Source of the DNA: Opeltia flavorubescens
Lineage: Eukaryota; Ascomycota; Lecanoromycetes; Teloschistales; Teloschistaceae
Length of the DNA stretch: 64,000 nt
Reading direction: 5' to 3'
Assembly: GCA_000442125.1 (NCBI GenBank)
Contig: KE546973.1
Coordinates: forward strand, 1,629,301 to 1,693,300
The notes beneath the pieces are model-generated. The model was not told the origin of the DNA and did no database searches. It saw only the letters and a list, made by a program, of their open reading frames with translations. Of the stretch, positions 45,501 through 60,800 are shown piece after piece (the first letter of the stretch is position 1; every line of letters begins with the position of its first letter). Position numbers and translations under genes: made by a program.

Positions 45501-48500
45501 TATAAGAGAGAGGAATTCTATTTAGATTTTCTAGGCTAGTTTATAAAACGATTTCTAATAGATAATTTAAAAGAAAATTCTTAAATAAGTAACTCGAAAT
45601 ATAGGCCTATTTTTAAATTAAAGGCTTATAATATATACAGCGCTTCTTTATATAAAAGTATCTAAAATTAGCTAGATAGTACTGCGAATTTAATAATAGA
45701 TATATAAATAGATAATACCAATTAAATATTATTTATAATAAATTAAAATATAAATAGAATAAATCGGCCCTAGTAATTAATATATAAAAGATAGTAATTT
45801 TTTTTTAAAGAATCCGCGTTTATTTTTTACTTGCTAGTAACGCCTTTAATATTATATCTAGTAGCGCGAGATACTAATCTATTAAAATAGATACGATTTC
45901 TAAATCTAGAACCTTTTTTTAATATAAAAAAGCGAAAGAAATTTAATAAATAATAGAAATACTAATAATATCGCTATAGTTTTCTAAAAGTAGTAGTCTA
46001 GTAGTATATTTTAGATATTACTACTTTAGAAAAATCGAAACCCGATAATAAAAGTAAAATAGCCCTCAATTAATTAAATATACTAAGTTTAGCGTAGAAT
46101 ATTATCCGACTAGCAATCGATTTATTTTTTTAGAATAGATATATATTCTCTCCTCTAGTATTTAATAGATTATAGATAAAAATTATAAAATTATTATAAG
46201 GAAATAACTATACTAGTAGAAGCGATAGTTTATAATATAGTAAAAGTAGTTTAATAGTAAATAAATATAATATTATAGAATTTAGAATATATTTTTTATA
46301 TTTTTATATTATTAAAAATATACTTTATTTTTTTTATACTGGTCCTTTATATATTCTTTTGCTATTTTTATTATTAGTACCTCGCGATTTTATTTATCCG
46401 TATTTTAAGATTATATATTTTATTAATTACTATTTAAAAGAAATTAACGATATTAATAATTCTATTTATCTATTATTTTAGTAAGAATAATTTCTTATTT
46501 ATTTCTAGCGCTATTCGATTTATCGGGCTATTAGGTACTAGAAAGCCTTCCGTTAGTACTCGTCCCTTTATTTTATTATATATCGCGATTTTTAGTTATT
46601 TATTAGTATTTTATAAGGATTTTAATAATTGTTATAAATTTATTTTAAATATTTTCTTTTTTTTTATTCTTTTTATCTAATTCTTTTTCCTACTTTTTTT
46701 TTTTTAGTTTATTCTATTTCGCGTCTATTTAATTAGCTACTACTTAATAAATCTTTATTAATAGATATTTTATACTATTTACCGCTATACGAATAATTAC
46801 TATATATTTATATAAGCTACTCTTCTATTTAAATATCTATAAAAAGCTAACCGACCGTTTAATATAAGTTTATCAATTTCTTTTATATTATTTAAATTGA
46901 AATTATATATTTTAAATAGCGTTTAAATCTATCGCCTAATTAGTTTAATCTAGAATTTTTTTATTGGTCTCGTCTAGAATTTACTCGAGCTTTTTATATA
47001 GTTTTTATAGAGCTATTAATTATTAAATAGCGAGGTTCGATAATATATATACCGGTTATAGCTTTTTTAATTAAATATTATAAAAAAATAAAAATAATAA
47101 ATTAAAATTAAAAAGCTAGAAAATCTAAATTATATACGCGTAAATATAAAAACTTTTTGTATTAATTATAAAGCCGAAAGTTTAATTTAATATAAATAAA
47201 ACTAAAAGTAAACTCTAATAATCGGAAATTAACTCCCTTTTCCTTTTTTTTTTTTTTTCTTTTTTTTTTTGGATTTATTTTAATACTAAAGGTGGGATTT
47301 AAATATAATCGATGTAATATTTATTTTTAGTAATTCTAATATTTTTTATACTATATCTAGTATTTTTAAAATTATACGAGTATAAAATTATTTCTAGTTA
47401 ATTAAATATCGAATAAGCTAATTTAATTTAAATATAAGAGTATATTAATAAAATATTTTTTTTTATACTAAATATAATTTATAGATTATATTAATTAATA
47501 GTTTAAATAAAAAAAATAGCTTTAAAAGCAATTTAAATAAAAAATTAATAAAATATTATAATAAATTCCCTATAAGATTATATTACGGATTAGTTTAAAA
47601 TTAGAGGGTTAAATAAATAGAACTTTTTTACTAGTAATTCTTTAATATACTTTTTTAACCTTAGTTTCGTTTTTTTTAGATAGATAATTTTATTAATTAT
47701 ATAGCTAAAATCTATTAAAAGAAAGCTATATCGCGTATTATAAATAGTAGAAAATATTGAAACTATACGCGGTTATTATAACGACGCGATAAACTAATAA
47801 TTAAATAATTATAAGTAGGAGAATAAAATAAGAAATTTTACTATAATATATTTTATATATTATCGGATTTTAATTTTGTAATAAATATAATAAGTTAGAG
47901 ATAAAAATAAACCAATTAAATTGTTGTTTTATTTAGTGGTTTCTTATATTAGATTAGTATATTTATATTTATAAAAGGTAGCTTTAATTATATATTCTAT
48001 TTATTATAGTAGTAATAGTATAATATTTATTTTTAAAATAATTTCGCTTTAACTATTTATATATTTTTTTAAACGCGTTTAGCCTTAAAATTATCTATTA
48101 ATATAATATAAAAAAGATAGAGGGATAAAATAAATAATAGTAAATCTATAATTATAATAATATAAACTTTAATATTTATTATTATATACTATCTTTATTA
48201 TTTTATTTTTTTTTTATAATTATATCCTATTTTTATTATTTTATTCCTTTTTAATAGATATTAGTAATCTTATATATATATCGGTTATATTAATTATATC
48301 TATTATTTATTATTTATAACCTATTATAGCTATATTTTGATTATTAATAGGCTCCGCTAAAATAGTTCCTTTTTATATTCTTTTTCTCTTCCTTTCGGTA
48401 TCCTTCCTAATAGAGTTATATTTAGCTAGTAATTCTAGTAGCGTTTTTTTATTTTTACGCTCTATTTTTTTTTTAATTTTTAGTAGTTTAAAGGGCTAAT

Positions 48501-49274
48501 AATAATATATAAAATTAATAATTACTTTAAAAGCGCGGTTAGTAACTTTTTTATATATTAGGATTATATTATTAATCGTTTATAAAAGAACTTTTAGTAG
48601 TTTATATAGATAATTTTTAAAATTATCTATCGGTTAATTATAATCTTTAAATTAAAGAATAAAAATAAAAAAAAGAATTAATATTTATAAAATACTTTTA
48701 TATTATTTAAGTAGGAAAATTAATATACTAATTTCTAATGTTATACGGATACTATAAATTTTACGGCTGTTATTTAATCGGTTATTTAATTTTTTCCGAG
48801 CTCTTTTAATTCGCGTATCTATTTTTTTATTTATTAAACGATTATTAATAAATAGAAAACCCTTTTATTTATATAAATATATATTTATATAAAGCGTTTT
48901 TATATTTTTTTCTAGTATAATTATTAATTCTAGCTTTTTAATTTTTTAATTTACGGTACTATTTTTGTTTTTAAATTCGGTTTAAAGGTTTAAATAAATT
49001 TTATATAGATTTATAATATATATAAAATATATAAAACGCGTATTAAATACTTTAATCGATATTTTCGCCTTTTATTAAAAAGTAGTAAAAAATTTATTAA
49101 TATTTATCGATTGGAATTTTAGAAATAAAAGCGGTAATATACTTATACCAGCCTCTATTATATTTTATATAATATTAACGTTTTTTAATATTTAATAGAT
49201 ATTATTAATTTAATTAATTATTTATTTAATTTTTTTTTTATTTATATATTTATACTAATTTTTAACTATTTTAT
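42576..49274. other. RIP-degraded repeats, partly with coding residue
   Basis: No intact gene is present. Two segments keep relatively more G+C and readable frames. One is about 43,250-43,985, including a stop-free run of 58 codons ending at 43,982 (PRIVKLAIREKSKEY, FDTLEAEFIDYIEKYYKD). The other is about 45,000-45,560, where CCCGCT and CGGAGGCGGCG are retained. Both are probably mobile-element coding regions that I could not identify. The rest is AT-rich sequence without recognisable structure. Confidence 0.45.
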
Positions 49275-49304
49275 CTACCGCAGCGTTTAAAACGGCCGCG
49301 GTAG
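49275..49304. repeat. 30-bp near-perfect palindrome, GC-spared
   Basis: CTACCGCAGCGTTTAAAACG with the following GCCGCGGTAG forms an almost perfect dyad and stands out as a GC island in AT-rich surroundings. Its CpGs would be poor RIP targets, which may explain its survival. Function is unknown. Confidence 0.6.
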
Positions 49305-52300
49305 GTTTTTTTTTAAAGGCGATTATTTTATTAATTATATTTTTAATATATTGCTATTTATAGAATTTTATTATTTTATATTATTTTTTCGTTATTATTA
49401 TAAATATTTTTATATTATTTTTATTTTAATACTAGGCCGCGTTTATTCTCTCTATTTTTTTAATAAGGTCGAGGTATCGCCGTTTTTAGAATTAATTAAA
49501 GGTTTTCGAGTATTTATTTATATTATTATCCTCTATAATTTTTTTTAAATTTTTTTTAATATTTTTATTTTTATTTTTTTTAGTTTTCTAAAATTTTTTT
49601 TTAATATTCCTTCGTCTATTCCTTTTAATATTCTAGGTTTTCTTTTTAATATCAAGCGATGGATTTATAACTACTATTTAAAATCGGAGTAATTATACGG
49701 GTTTCTTCTTATTAAGTTTTTCGGTATCGACGCGACCTTTTAATTAATAGTTGTTTCTTTTATTTAATTCTATTTCCGATACTATTTTACTATTATATAA
49801 ACTAATATTTATAAATTATTAATTTAATTTATATATTATTTAAAATAATTTATAATTATTTTTATATTTTCAAATATTTAAAAAAATTATTTTTATCTAA
49901 TCCGGGTATTATAATAATATTATTAATTAAAATACTAGTTTTTTTATATACTTTACTAAAAATTTAGTTTAATCGATTTTTATTTCTTTAAACTAGCTAT
50001 TAATAAAATTAAAAAGCTCGCGCGCGATTATTTCTAAATATAATCCGGAATTAATAATATATTAATTTCTATTCTAAAGAAACCTTTTATTATAAAGAAT
50101 ATTACGAGCGGTTTAATACCTTATATTAGGTATCGCGTTTTTATAACCGACTGCGTTTCCGATTTATATTATATTTATTATCGATATTATTATAGTTAAA
50201 AAATTATTAGAGAATAAAAGAATAATAAATAAAGCCGAATACTAAAATAATCGAAATTTACGGGGTAAAAATATTTAGTAATATTTAGAGATTTTAGTAT
50301 AGTAATTTTTCCAATTTAATTAAACTCTATCGTTTAAAATTGGTTAAATTTTAAAAGAAAAAAAAAGCCGCCGGTTAATATTTTAATATACGCTATCTAT
50401 AATTATTTTTTTTAAAAATATAGACGGTATTTTAAATAAATTATTCTAATATAATCTAACTATATATTCTATTAATTCTATTAAAGAGATATAGTATTTA
50501 TATATCGAATACCCGCGTTATATATATTTTTATTTTTTTTTTATATATTTTTATTTTATTTTATATTATAGATTATAATCTATATTTTTTAGAATTTTTT
50601 TTTTTTATTTTTTTTTAAAATTTTAATTAAAGTAAATATACTTTTAATTTAAAAACTTTAATAAAAATTATTTATAATTTTATTTGCTTTTTTTAATAAA
50701 TTAAAAGTTAATAAATATTAAAAATATATAACGAGAAACTAGTTTTTAATAGCGAATAATTTTTAATTATAAATTTAAAAATATTATAATTTATTAAAAN
50801 TTTTTTTTTAATATATTTTATTTTATTAGTTATTATACCTTAATTCGATTTTAATATATAATAATTTTAATTTTATTATTGATTTTTATATTAAATTATA
50901 CTATTTAATACCGATTAACTATATTTTTGTATTTAAAAAAAAATAATAATTTTTTATTATAGATTTTATAGTATTTTATTATTAAAATTTTAATTAGAAT
51001 ATTTTTATTATAAACTAAAGTATATATCTATTAAAAATTTTATTTATTTTATTTTAATTTAAAATTTTATTCTAGTTTTTAATAAATATTTAAACTGTAT
51101 TATTATTAGCTTTTTAAAATACGCGCTATTATTTTAAAAAATTCTATTTTCGATAATTTTAATTTCTGAATTAGTTTAAAATCTAATTTTTTTAGTATTA
51201 ATTTATTTACTTCTTATTTTCTACTAGTATTCTATTATAAACTCTTTTTAAATTTATTCTAAAGCTATAGAAATTACTATAACTAATTGTTTATAAAAGC
51301 GCCAGTATAAAAAGCCCGTAAATATTATATAAAGCTATATAATAAAGTTTTATTATTTACTTTTATTATTCTATATACTTATAGCTAATATTATAATAAA
51401 GATAGACGAAAAAAATAAAAAGTATTAAATCGAACGTTAACGCGTATATTTTAAAAAAGTTAGTTTTTTTTTTTAATACTAATTCCCTATCGATATTTTA
51501 ATTTAGTTATAATTAATCTAATATTAAGTTTAGTTTAGGTAAAATACTGGATAATAAAATATATTAAGTCTATTAAGATAGTCGAAAAACTATATCGAAG
51601 GTTAGATAAAATTATTATTATTATTTATCGAATTAATATTTAAGCAGGTAAGTATTTAATTTTTATATTTTAATTTTAATTTAATAGCTAATATTTCTAT
51701 TTATTTAAATTTTAATAAAAAAAAAAACGAGTATAGATTATTAAAAGAATCGTTTTTTTTAAATAATAAATATAAGGAAAAAAATATTAATAATAATAAT
51801 ATCGATAAATATACGGATATATTTTATAGTCTTTATTAAATATTTATATTTTTTATACTCGCTAATTAGATAGATTTAAATAAGAACTCGGATTAAATAT
51901 TTTTTTTAAAATTTCCTTCTAAATCGCTTTTGATTAAAGATTTTGATATTAATAAAATTGTATTTTTATTAAATAAAAACTTAAATACCGAAAAAACTCT
52001 ATAATACAAACTTTAAACCTTTTTTTACGCGGTAGTATTTTATAGTTAGAGTAATATCGAGCGATAATTATAATAATCGAAATAAATTTTTTCTAAAAAT
52101 ATATATTAAGCCTATAACGATAGTTATAATAAAGCCGGAAAATTTTATTCCCTTTTTTTATAGTTTATAGCGCTTAAGATAGTATTATATTTATAATATT
52201 TACCGATTTCTAATAGAAATTAGCGCGATATAAAGTAAATTAGTTTTATAATTTTATAAAACCTAACTATTAGGCTTTATTTAGCTTATTAATATTATTC

Positions 52301-54846
52301 TAGCTAGGCTAGTAGAAATAAAATTTATATTTATAGTTTTTTTTTCTATTTTTAGTATAAAATCCCCGTAATTCGCTTTAATTAATTATATATTCGCTAA
52401 ATATTATATTTTTTTTTCTGATAATTATCTAAAATTAAGTATTCGAATATAATAAATTTGTATAATATTAGAATAAATATAGATTTTTATTTTATTAATA
52501 GGTTATTCGTTTTTTTATTATCTATATTATTATTTGATATATCTTTTTTATTTTTCTTAAATTTTTAATTAATATTATCCTTTATATTATTATTTAATAT
52601 ATTTCCTTTATTTTTTTTTATTTTATAATTATTCTTTTTTTTTTTATTATCTTTTAATATATTTTTTTTATACTCTTCTAACTTTTAATTATCGCTATTA
52701 ATAATTTCTTTTATTATAAATTTATAATATTTTAAACGTTTTAATTTAAATTAGGCTATTATTAAATTTAATATAATACCCGCTCGGTAGTTTTTTATAA
52801 TTATTTTTAAAAACTTTATAAAACGTTTAAATATTATCCTTTTTTTAAAAATCGGATATTAAACTACTTTTTCTTTAAATTATAATATATCCCGATTATT
52901 AAATATATCGATTAGTATAATAATAATTTTTAATAGTCTATTAAACGGGAAATTTTCTAAACTAGTATATAGGTTAGTTAAAATTAAATATAATAGATTA
53001 ATAGAACGGTAGTATATATATTTATTTATTTTTTTATTTAAAATTATCGCTAATAATATAAATATTATTTTTTTATTTATATTTTTTAAAACCTTTAAAT
53101 TTCTAGTTTATATAATTAATTAGAATGTTTTTTTATTTTAATAATTTTAATTTTTAGTTTTTTTCTTTATTATTTTATATAGTATCTCCTTTATATATAT
53201 TAAGAAAAAATACCGCTATTATATATTTAAAGATAAAATCGTTTAACCGATTTTTTTAATTATATATTTTTTTATAAATCGTTTTATTTTATTATTTTTT
53301 TTCTTAAATTTCTTATAGTTCGATTTATAATTAGCTCTAAATTCAACTAAAGTATAATATTTGAAAGTTTTATTAAAGGCCGTACCGCTAGTTTTATAGA
53401 TTTTATATTTGTTATAATTAATTTATATTTATTATATATATTCCAGTTCTTCTTCTTTTATAATAATTAATTTTTTTTGCGGTAAGCTATCGATTTTATT
53501 CTAATAGTCGATAGCGGTTTATATAAAATTTACTATCGTTTAGTAGATTTATAACCGCCCGATTTCTAAAATAATTTTATTTTTTAATATATATAAGTTT
53601 TTTTTATAAGGTTAAATTAATTATAACTTTATAATAGTATTTCCGAGTAGTTTTTAATAAATAATTTTAAACCCCGGGTTTATAGAAAAAAAAGTACTAT
53701 TATTAATTTATTTAAATAGTCTAGTTTAAAACAATATTTTAAAATTTTATAATTTAAAAAAGGTAAGAAGTAGTTATTAAAAAGAATCGCTAGATTATTT
53801 ATTACCGGAGCTATTTAATTAATATTTATATCGAGGTTTTTACTATAATAAGTTAATCGAAAAAGTACTATTAAATAATATAATTTTATTCAGCCAGCTA
53901 ATTTTATTTTTATCCGCGCTTAATTAAAAATATATATTATTCGATATAAATTTTAGAAATTTAATAAAAGGTCTTTTATATTTTCTCGGCTTTTTTATCT
54001 CTAGGCTATTAATTATATTTTCTACCGCTTCGAATTTTATATTATTTTTTTCGCCGGTTTAAGCTAATAAAGCGTTAGGTTTATTTTTAAAATTGTATAT
54101 AAAAGTTTTAAAAACTTCCCGATGCTTTTTTAATACTTTTTTTTTTATTTAAAGCGCGGAATAGAATTCGACTAGTATTATTAATATCTATTTAATCGTT
54201 GTTTAATATAAATATTTTTAGTTCGGAGATATAAATATATTTTATATAATAATAATATCGTGTAAAGAAGTTTATATACAACGCGATAAAAATTAATTAA
54301 TATTATATTTTTATTATATTAGATACTAGAAGCTAGGTAAATATCGATTTTATTTTAGAGCTACTACTAGTAATTAGTTATATATTCGAATATATAGCTA
54401 ATATTTAAATTAATAAACTTTTTATAACATATTATCTTCGTTGGTAATTTTATTATTAAAAGAAATTATAAATTTTATTTTACCTATAAATTACGGGCCA
54501 GAAAATAATAAATTCGGTAGCTAATTTTATCGGTTTATACTAGTAGCTAATAATCAGGCCCGGTAAAACGAATGCGATAATATTTAATTAGAAGCTAATA
54601 GTCTATTAATTTAAAGTCTAAAGTTTATTTATTCTTTAATTTCCATCCCGATTCCTTTAAATAAGATAATCTACTATTTATTTATTAAGTATCTTCTAGG
54701 TTAAAAAAATAACGAATATTAATAATAGGTTTATTAGGTTAATAATCGCTAGATTAAATAAAGTAAAAATATTAATAACCGCTACGAATTTAATATTATA
54801 ATAGAGCGTTGCTAGTAATTTATAGCGTTATTAATAAATTTAAAAA
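49305..54846. other. RIP-degraded AT-rich sequence, no readable feature
   Basis: Only short frames occur; the longest is 65 codons at 49351-49548. It is made largely of I, Y, F and L codons, as expected from AT-rich sequence, so it is not called. Position 50,800 is an N. I found no recognisable domain on either strand. Confidence 0.45.
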
Positions 54847-54868
54847 TAAAACTCGATTATTGAGTTTT
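54847..54868. repeat. Palindromic terminal-repeat-like motif
   Basis: AAAACTCGATTATTGAGTTT resembles the TAAAACCCGAT...TCGGGTTTTA cores at 37.17, 39.77 and 40.03 kb after transitions. It may be the joined end of another degraded copy of that element family. Confidence 0.4.
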
Positions 54869-57800
54869 ATTTCTATTTTTTTTATATCGAATACTAAAAT
54901 TAAATTAATTTTTATTATCGATTAAATTGTTTAATTTATTAAATTATAAATATCGAGTTTATTTTTTAAAATTAAAATCTAGTAATTAATTTTATCGGAA
55001 ATCTAGAGTTTAAATTTTTATATTCGGGAATAATTATAATCGTATATAATATATAAAAATATAATAATAAATAGTTTTTATAATTTTTAAATTATCGAAT
55101 TATTATATACTAGCTTTATTTTAATAATTTTATTATAATCCGGTATAACTACTATTATATTACTTTTATAGCCTTTTCGAAATCGAACTTTTATCCTATA
55201 TATTTTTTTATTTTTATCGAATCGGATATTTTATTTAAACCGTTTTTATATTTTTTATAAATTCGTCGATTAATTTATTATTCTTTTTTTCGCCTGTTAT
55301 AGTATTATTATCGTCCGCTTCGGTAATTTTTAAAAATTTTTTAATTTCCCGGATAACCAGTTTATATAAATTATTTATATTTCTAGAATTTTAATTAATC
55401 GCTTTTAAATTTATAAATAATTATAGTTTAAGCGGACGTATATATATAATTAATATCTATATCTATTTTTTTAAAGCGCCGAAAATCTATATAATATTTA
55501 AATTTTATTAAATCTATAAAAATATTATATATTCGAATTTTTCGACTTTAATATTTTTTAAGCTAGTTATATATAAGTACGTTTAACGTTTAATAATTTC
55601 TATTTTAAAATAAAGAATTTATTTAAAAATATTAGGGCGTAATTTAATACCGGAAAATAGGATTAGTATAAAAATTCCCGCTTATATTTAAAGCGACTTT
55701 ATATTTTTTATTTAAATGATTTTTTTATTTATTTTTACGCTTATACTCGATATTATTATATTATTCGAGTAGATATTTTTTATTATAAATTCCTTTTTCG
55801 AATTAATTAAAATATATATTTTTATTATATAACGCTACTAGCCGCCTTTTTTTTTAGAATATAGCTTTTTTAATTAGGTTTTTAATAGCGCTAGATTTTT
55901 TATTATAATTAAATCCCCGTCTTTTAGTAATTTTTTTATTCTATTAAATTATTTGCCAAATCGAGTCTATATAATATAATATAAAGTTTTAATAAAAGGA
56001 TAATCGCTTTTTTATTATTTTAAAATAATATTATAATTGTAAAATATATTAATTACAGTTTTATTTTTAGAAATATTTTTATTAATAATAGTTAATATTT
56101 TTAAACTTTTATAATAGTATTAATACTAATATAAATTATTAAAAATAATATTCCCGACCGCTATAAAAATTAATCTAAAAATTAAAGGTATAATTATTTT
56201 TTTAACGATATTTATTTTTTCGTTCGCTTAATATATTTGTATATATATAATTTAATTGTTTATTTTTCCTTTAATTATAAATTTTAATATAAAATTTATA
56301 ATTATATAATTATCGGGGTTAAGTTCAGCGATATTAAATATCGATATTTTTTTCGCCGCCGTTATAGTAGATATTTTAAGGGAACCCTAGTATTTTAAAT
56401 TAGTTATTATATCCTTTTTTATATTCGAATATAGAAGAATAGATTTATTTAGGTAGTTAATAAAGCTTAACTTTTTTTTAATAATTAAATTTCTATAATA
56501 TTAAGTATTACTCGAGTATTGGTTTCGAAATTATTTAAATAAAGGCTACTTTTTTTATTACTTTTATAGATATTTTTAGCCCCTAAATTTTTAAAATCGA
56601 AATTATTATCTTTGTTGTTATTTTATAAAGTACGACTTGTATTATCTTTTATTTATTTAGTATTAATTTAAATTTAGAGGAGTTTTTAAATTATAATAGT
56701 ATTATAATTTTATTTAATATAGTTTTTTTTATATTATTAATAAATTTCCTTTATTATTACAGCTAATAGTTTATAGCGCTTTTTATAAATAATTGAATTC
56801 GACTTTTTATATATATATTAGTTAACGAGCTGACGGAATATTTTTCGAATATAATAAACCGATACTTTTTATAAAAATAGAGTTAAAATATATATTTTAG
56901 CTGTAAAATTATTACGGAATTATAAAATTATAATAAAACTATTAAAATTTTTTAATATTAAATATTTTATATTTTTATAATCTATTCGATAAATTTAAAT
57001 TAAAAGCTAAGCCTTTAATTAAACGCTTTAGGTTAGAATATATTATAATATATAGAATAATTCTATATATATTTTCTACCGCTATTTTTAATCGCGAATA
57101 ATATTATTATTATTATTTATATATTAATAATCTGGAGTTTTATTTATTTTAATAGCTTATAAAATCGAGGTTTAATATAATATAACTATAAGAATAAAGC
57201 GGATAAAAAATACTAGTTAGTAAAAAAAAATTAAAAGAATAGTAGAAAAAAAAAGAAAGAAAAAAAAATAATAATAGTTTATTTATAAAATAACTATAGT
57301 AATAAATAGCTTTTATTTTATTAATAAATTAGAAATTAATATTAAAATATAATAACCCGAGTATAAAATCCTTTTTTTTTTTAAATAGTATATATTATAT
57401 TTATTTTTATATAGGTTTATTACTTTAATATTTATATAAAAGAAATATTAAAAGAAACGGATATTTATATATATAGTAAGTATCCTTTATATAATTTATA
57501 TATATATAGCGTGGCTATATTTATAGTATTTATCTATTATAATTAAAATAATACGACGGTTATAATCGATTTATAGATATTATCTAATTCTATAATATTT
57601 AATACCGCTATTTATTATTTTAAAATCCTATTTTTAAAAGTAAATATCGACCGTCGGGATTTATTAGTTTTTTTTTCTTTTTTTTCCTTCTATTTTTTTC
57701 CGAGATTCCTACTTTCTTAAAATTTATAATAGTAGATAATATTTAAATAATAATTTCTATATAGAATTTTTATATAGTTTTATTTTTATATATATATTTA

Positions 57801-60800
57801 TAAAAATATTAAAGTATTTAAATAAAAAATCGATTTTTGATTTTTTATTTTATTAATAAAGATATCGGTCCCGCGAAATATAAATAATTTTTTTAAAAAA
57901 AAGCAAGTTTGTAATTAGATATAATAGAAAAATCTAAAAGGTATTTTTATTTAAATATATTTTATTTTGTTTATTCTATATTTAATTCCTTTATATATAA
58001 ATTTTTATAAAGTATAAAAGTTTAAAATTAGCCGAATAATAGATTTTAATAATATAATATTATTATTTATATAATAAAATTTAAAAGTTTCTAATTAAAT
58101 AATAAAATAAAAGTTATAAAGTTTTTATTCGATTCTTTTTTTAATATTATAGTTTTTTATACCTGTTTTTTTTTTTTTATTTATAAAATAGTAAATAATA
58201 ATAGGTCTATTTAGTAACTTTTAAATAAATAATTCGCGGTAGCTATATTATATTATTAGCGGCGTTAATTAAAATAGAAGTATTTTTTTATAGCTAGTAT
58301 TGTAATATTTATAACCTTTTATTAATCGAATCTAATTATATTTAGTTTTAAAGCGCGTTTTATCCCGCTAGTAGATTTATTTAATTAGGACTAAAATATT
58401 TTATATAAATTTTGCGATAATTTTCGCCGAGATTAAAATAATAATAGAATAGATATAAATACTTTAATTATAAAATATTATAATTTTTATATACGGGGTT
58501 TTCGAATTTTTTAATATAAATTTATTTTTTATATAGTTAACGGATTTTATTTTTATTTCTTTTATTTTTTTTTCTATTATATTTATATCGATTTTATTTA
58601 ATAAATAAAGCTGATTTTATAATTTTTTTTTATAGCTATAAATTAGTTTTTTATTATAATATCTGGTAATAAAAATAATAATTATTCTTTAAAGTTATTA
58701 ATAGTAGTTTCGCGATATTATAATTTTTTTGTATTGTATTATAATCAACTTTTTTTAAATAAATAGATTCCCGCTTTTTTAAATATATAATATTATTGTA
58801 GGTAGATTTTATTTATAATATAATTTTTTAACGTTAGCGATTAAAAAATATACGGTTAAAAGTAGCTCGACGATTATTTCAGGATATTAATTATATTTAT
58901 TTGTTAACGAACTCGTTAATTACTAGATTTTTTTTTATTTTATAATATAATTAAAGCGGTATTCGAATAATTAAAATCTATTAATTATATAATTATATAA
59001 AAATATTATTATTCAAACTACAGCGAAATATATATTAAAAAAAATACTTTTAAATATTAATAAAGGTTCGATTTATAGCTTTTTAAATATATTAATATTT
59101 ATATAAAAATTAAAATAAAAGAAATATTTATAAACTACTTTATTTTATATATTTAACCCGGCGAATTATTTATTTTCTATTTATTCTATAAAACGCTATT
59201 TAGTAAAATATTTATTATTATCGATTATTTTTTATTAATTTTAATTTTTTATTTTGAATAAAAATAGTTTTTTTTTTATTAAGGCGAGAGTTTTTAAATA
59301 TTAAACCGGCCGTTTTTATATATATTAGGCGTCTTCGACTATAATATTTTATTTTTTTTTTAATATTATAAAAATAGATAATAAATCGCCTATTATTATT
59401 TTATTAAAATATATTTTAATTTAATAAACTATTTTATTATAGGTTTAATTTATTCTAATTATCGAATAATTTTATAGTATAATAGTTTTAAATTTTATAA
59501 ATTCAAGCGGTAATTTTTTAACGATTTTTTAATTATTAAAACCCGTTATAATTTTAGCGCTTTATATTATTTACGTGTATTTTAGAATCGTTTCTTTTTT
59601 TTTTTTTTTTAAAAATTTATAAACCCGTTTTTTTTTTTTTATAGAATAATAGATAGAGGGGAACTATTATATAATAGAATAGTATTTAGAAAAAATAAAG
59701 ATTTGCTATATTATAGATATATTTATTTTTTGGATTTTTAAAAATTAAATAACCCCTATATATAACCAGATAATTATTTATATATAATTTTTTAAAACGG
59801 TATTATTCTATTATATTTTAATTTGTAAAATTAATTATAAAAGATTAAATTTATTATAGCTATTTTATTTATTTATAAAAAAATTTATAATAATTAGATA
59901 TTATTATACTATAATAGTATTAGTTTTTTTTTATATAAAAAAGTCCGACTGGATTTTTTATTTAAATTTTAATCTAATTAGAATTATAAAATTTAATAGA
60001 TTTAAACTATTTTATTCCCGAAATTATAATTCGAAATTTTTTCGATTTTTCTGCTTATTAATGGACTAAAATACTAGCTAGAAAATTATTATTCTATTTT
60101 TTTAAATTTACTAAAAGTTATAGATTATACGCTTGTATTAGTTTATTAAATTAGATTTAAATTTTTAAAAATTTCGATATAAAAGTAATAATCGATTAAA
60201 AAGTCTATATTTTAAATTTTAAATTTTTAATTTTATTTTAGTTTATTATTTAATCTATAAAACAATAAATATAATAATATTCGAAATTAAAAATTAATAT
60301 AGCCGATAGTTTTACTAGTAATATTATATTTTAAAGAATACCTTTAAAAAAAACAACTATAAAACCCGCGATTATAAAAATAACTAATTTAAATTTTAGT
60401 ATTAAAATTTTTAAAAATTAATTTAAATATTTTTTGAAATTTAAAATAATTAATAAATTACCGATATTATTAAATTAATATAAAAACTATTAAAATTCGC
60501 GATTTTATAAAAATTTTGAATATAAATAAAATTTTTTTAATAATTACTTTTATTTTATTTAATTTATTAAATAACGCGTTTACTTTAATTCTATATATTA
60601 AAATAGCGGTTATTTTTAGAAAAAATATATATATAATAGAATAAATGGTTAAAACCTATTTTAGTTTTATATATAGTTATTTAGGTTATAATTTAGCGAA
60701 GACTGCGTTATTTATAGAATATTTTTTAATAAACGGATTATTATTATAAAAAATTTATAATTTTTAATAAATTATAAATATTTTTTAATTATATTGTAAT

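Noticed and set aside
49351-49548. 65-codon plus frame in the AT-rich block
   Set aside because: Composition is almost only I, Y, F, L and N codons, as expected from AT-rich DNA, and no domain is visible.
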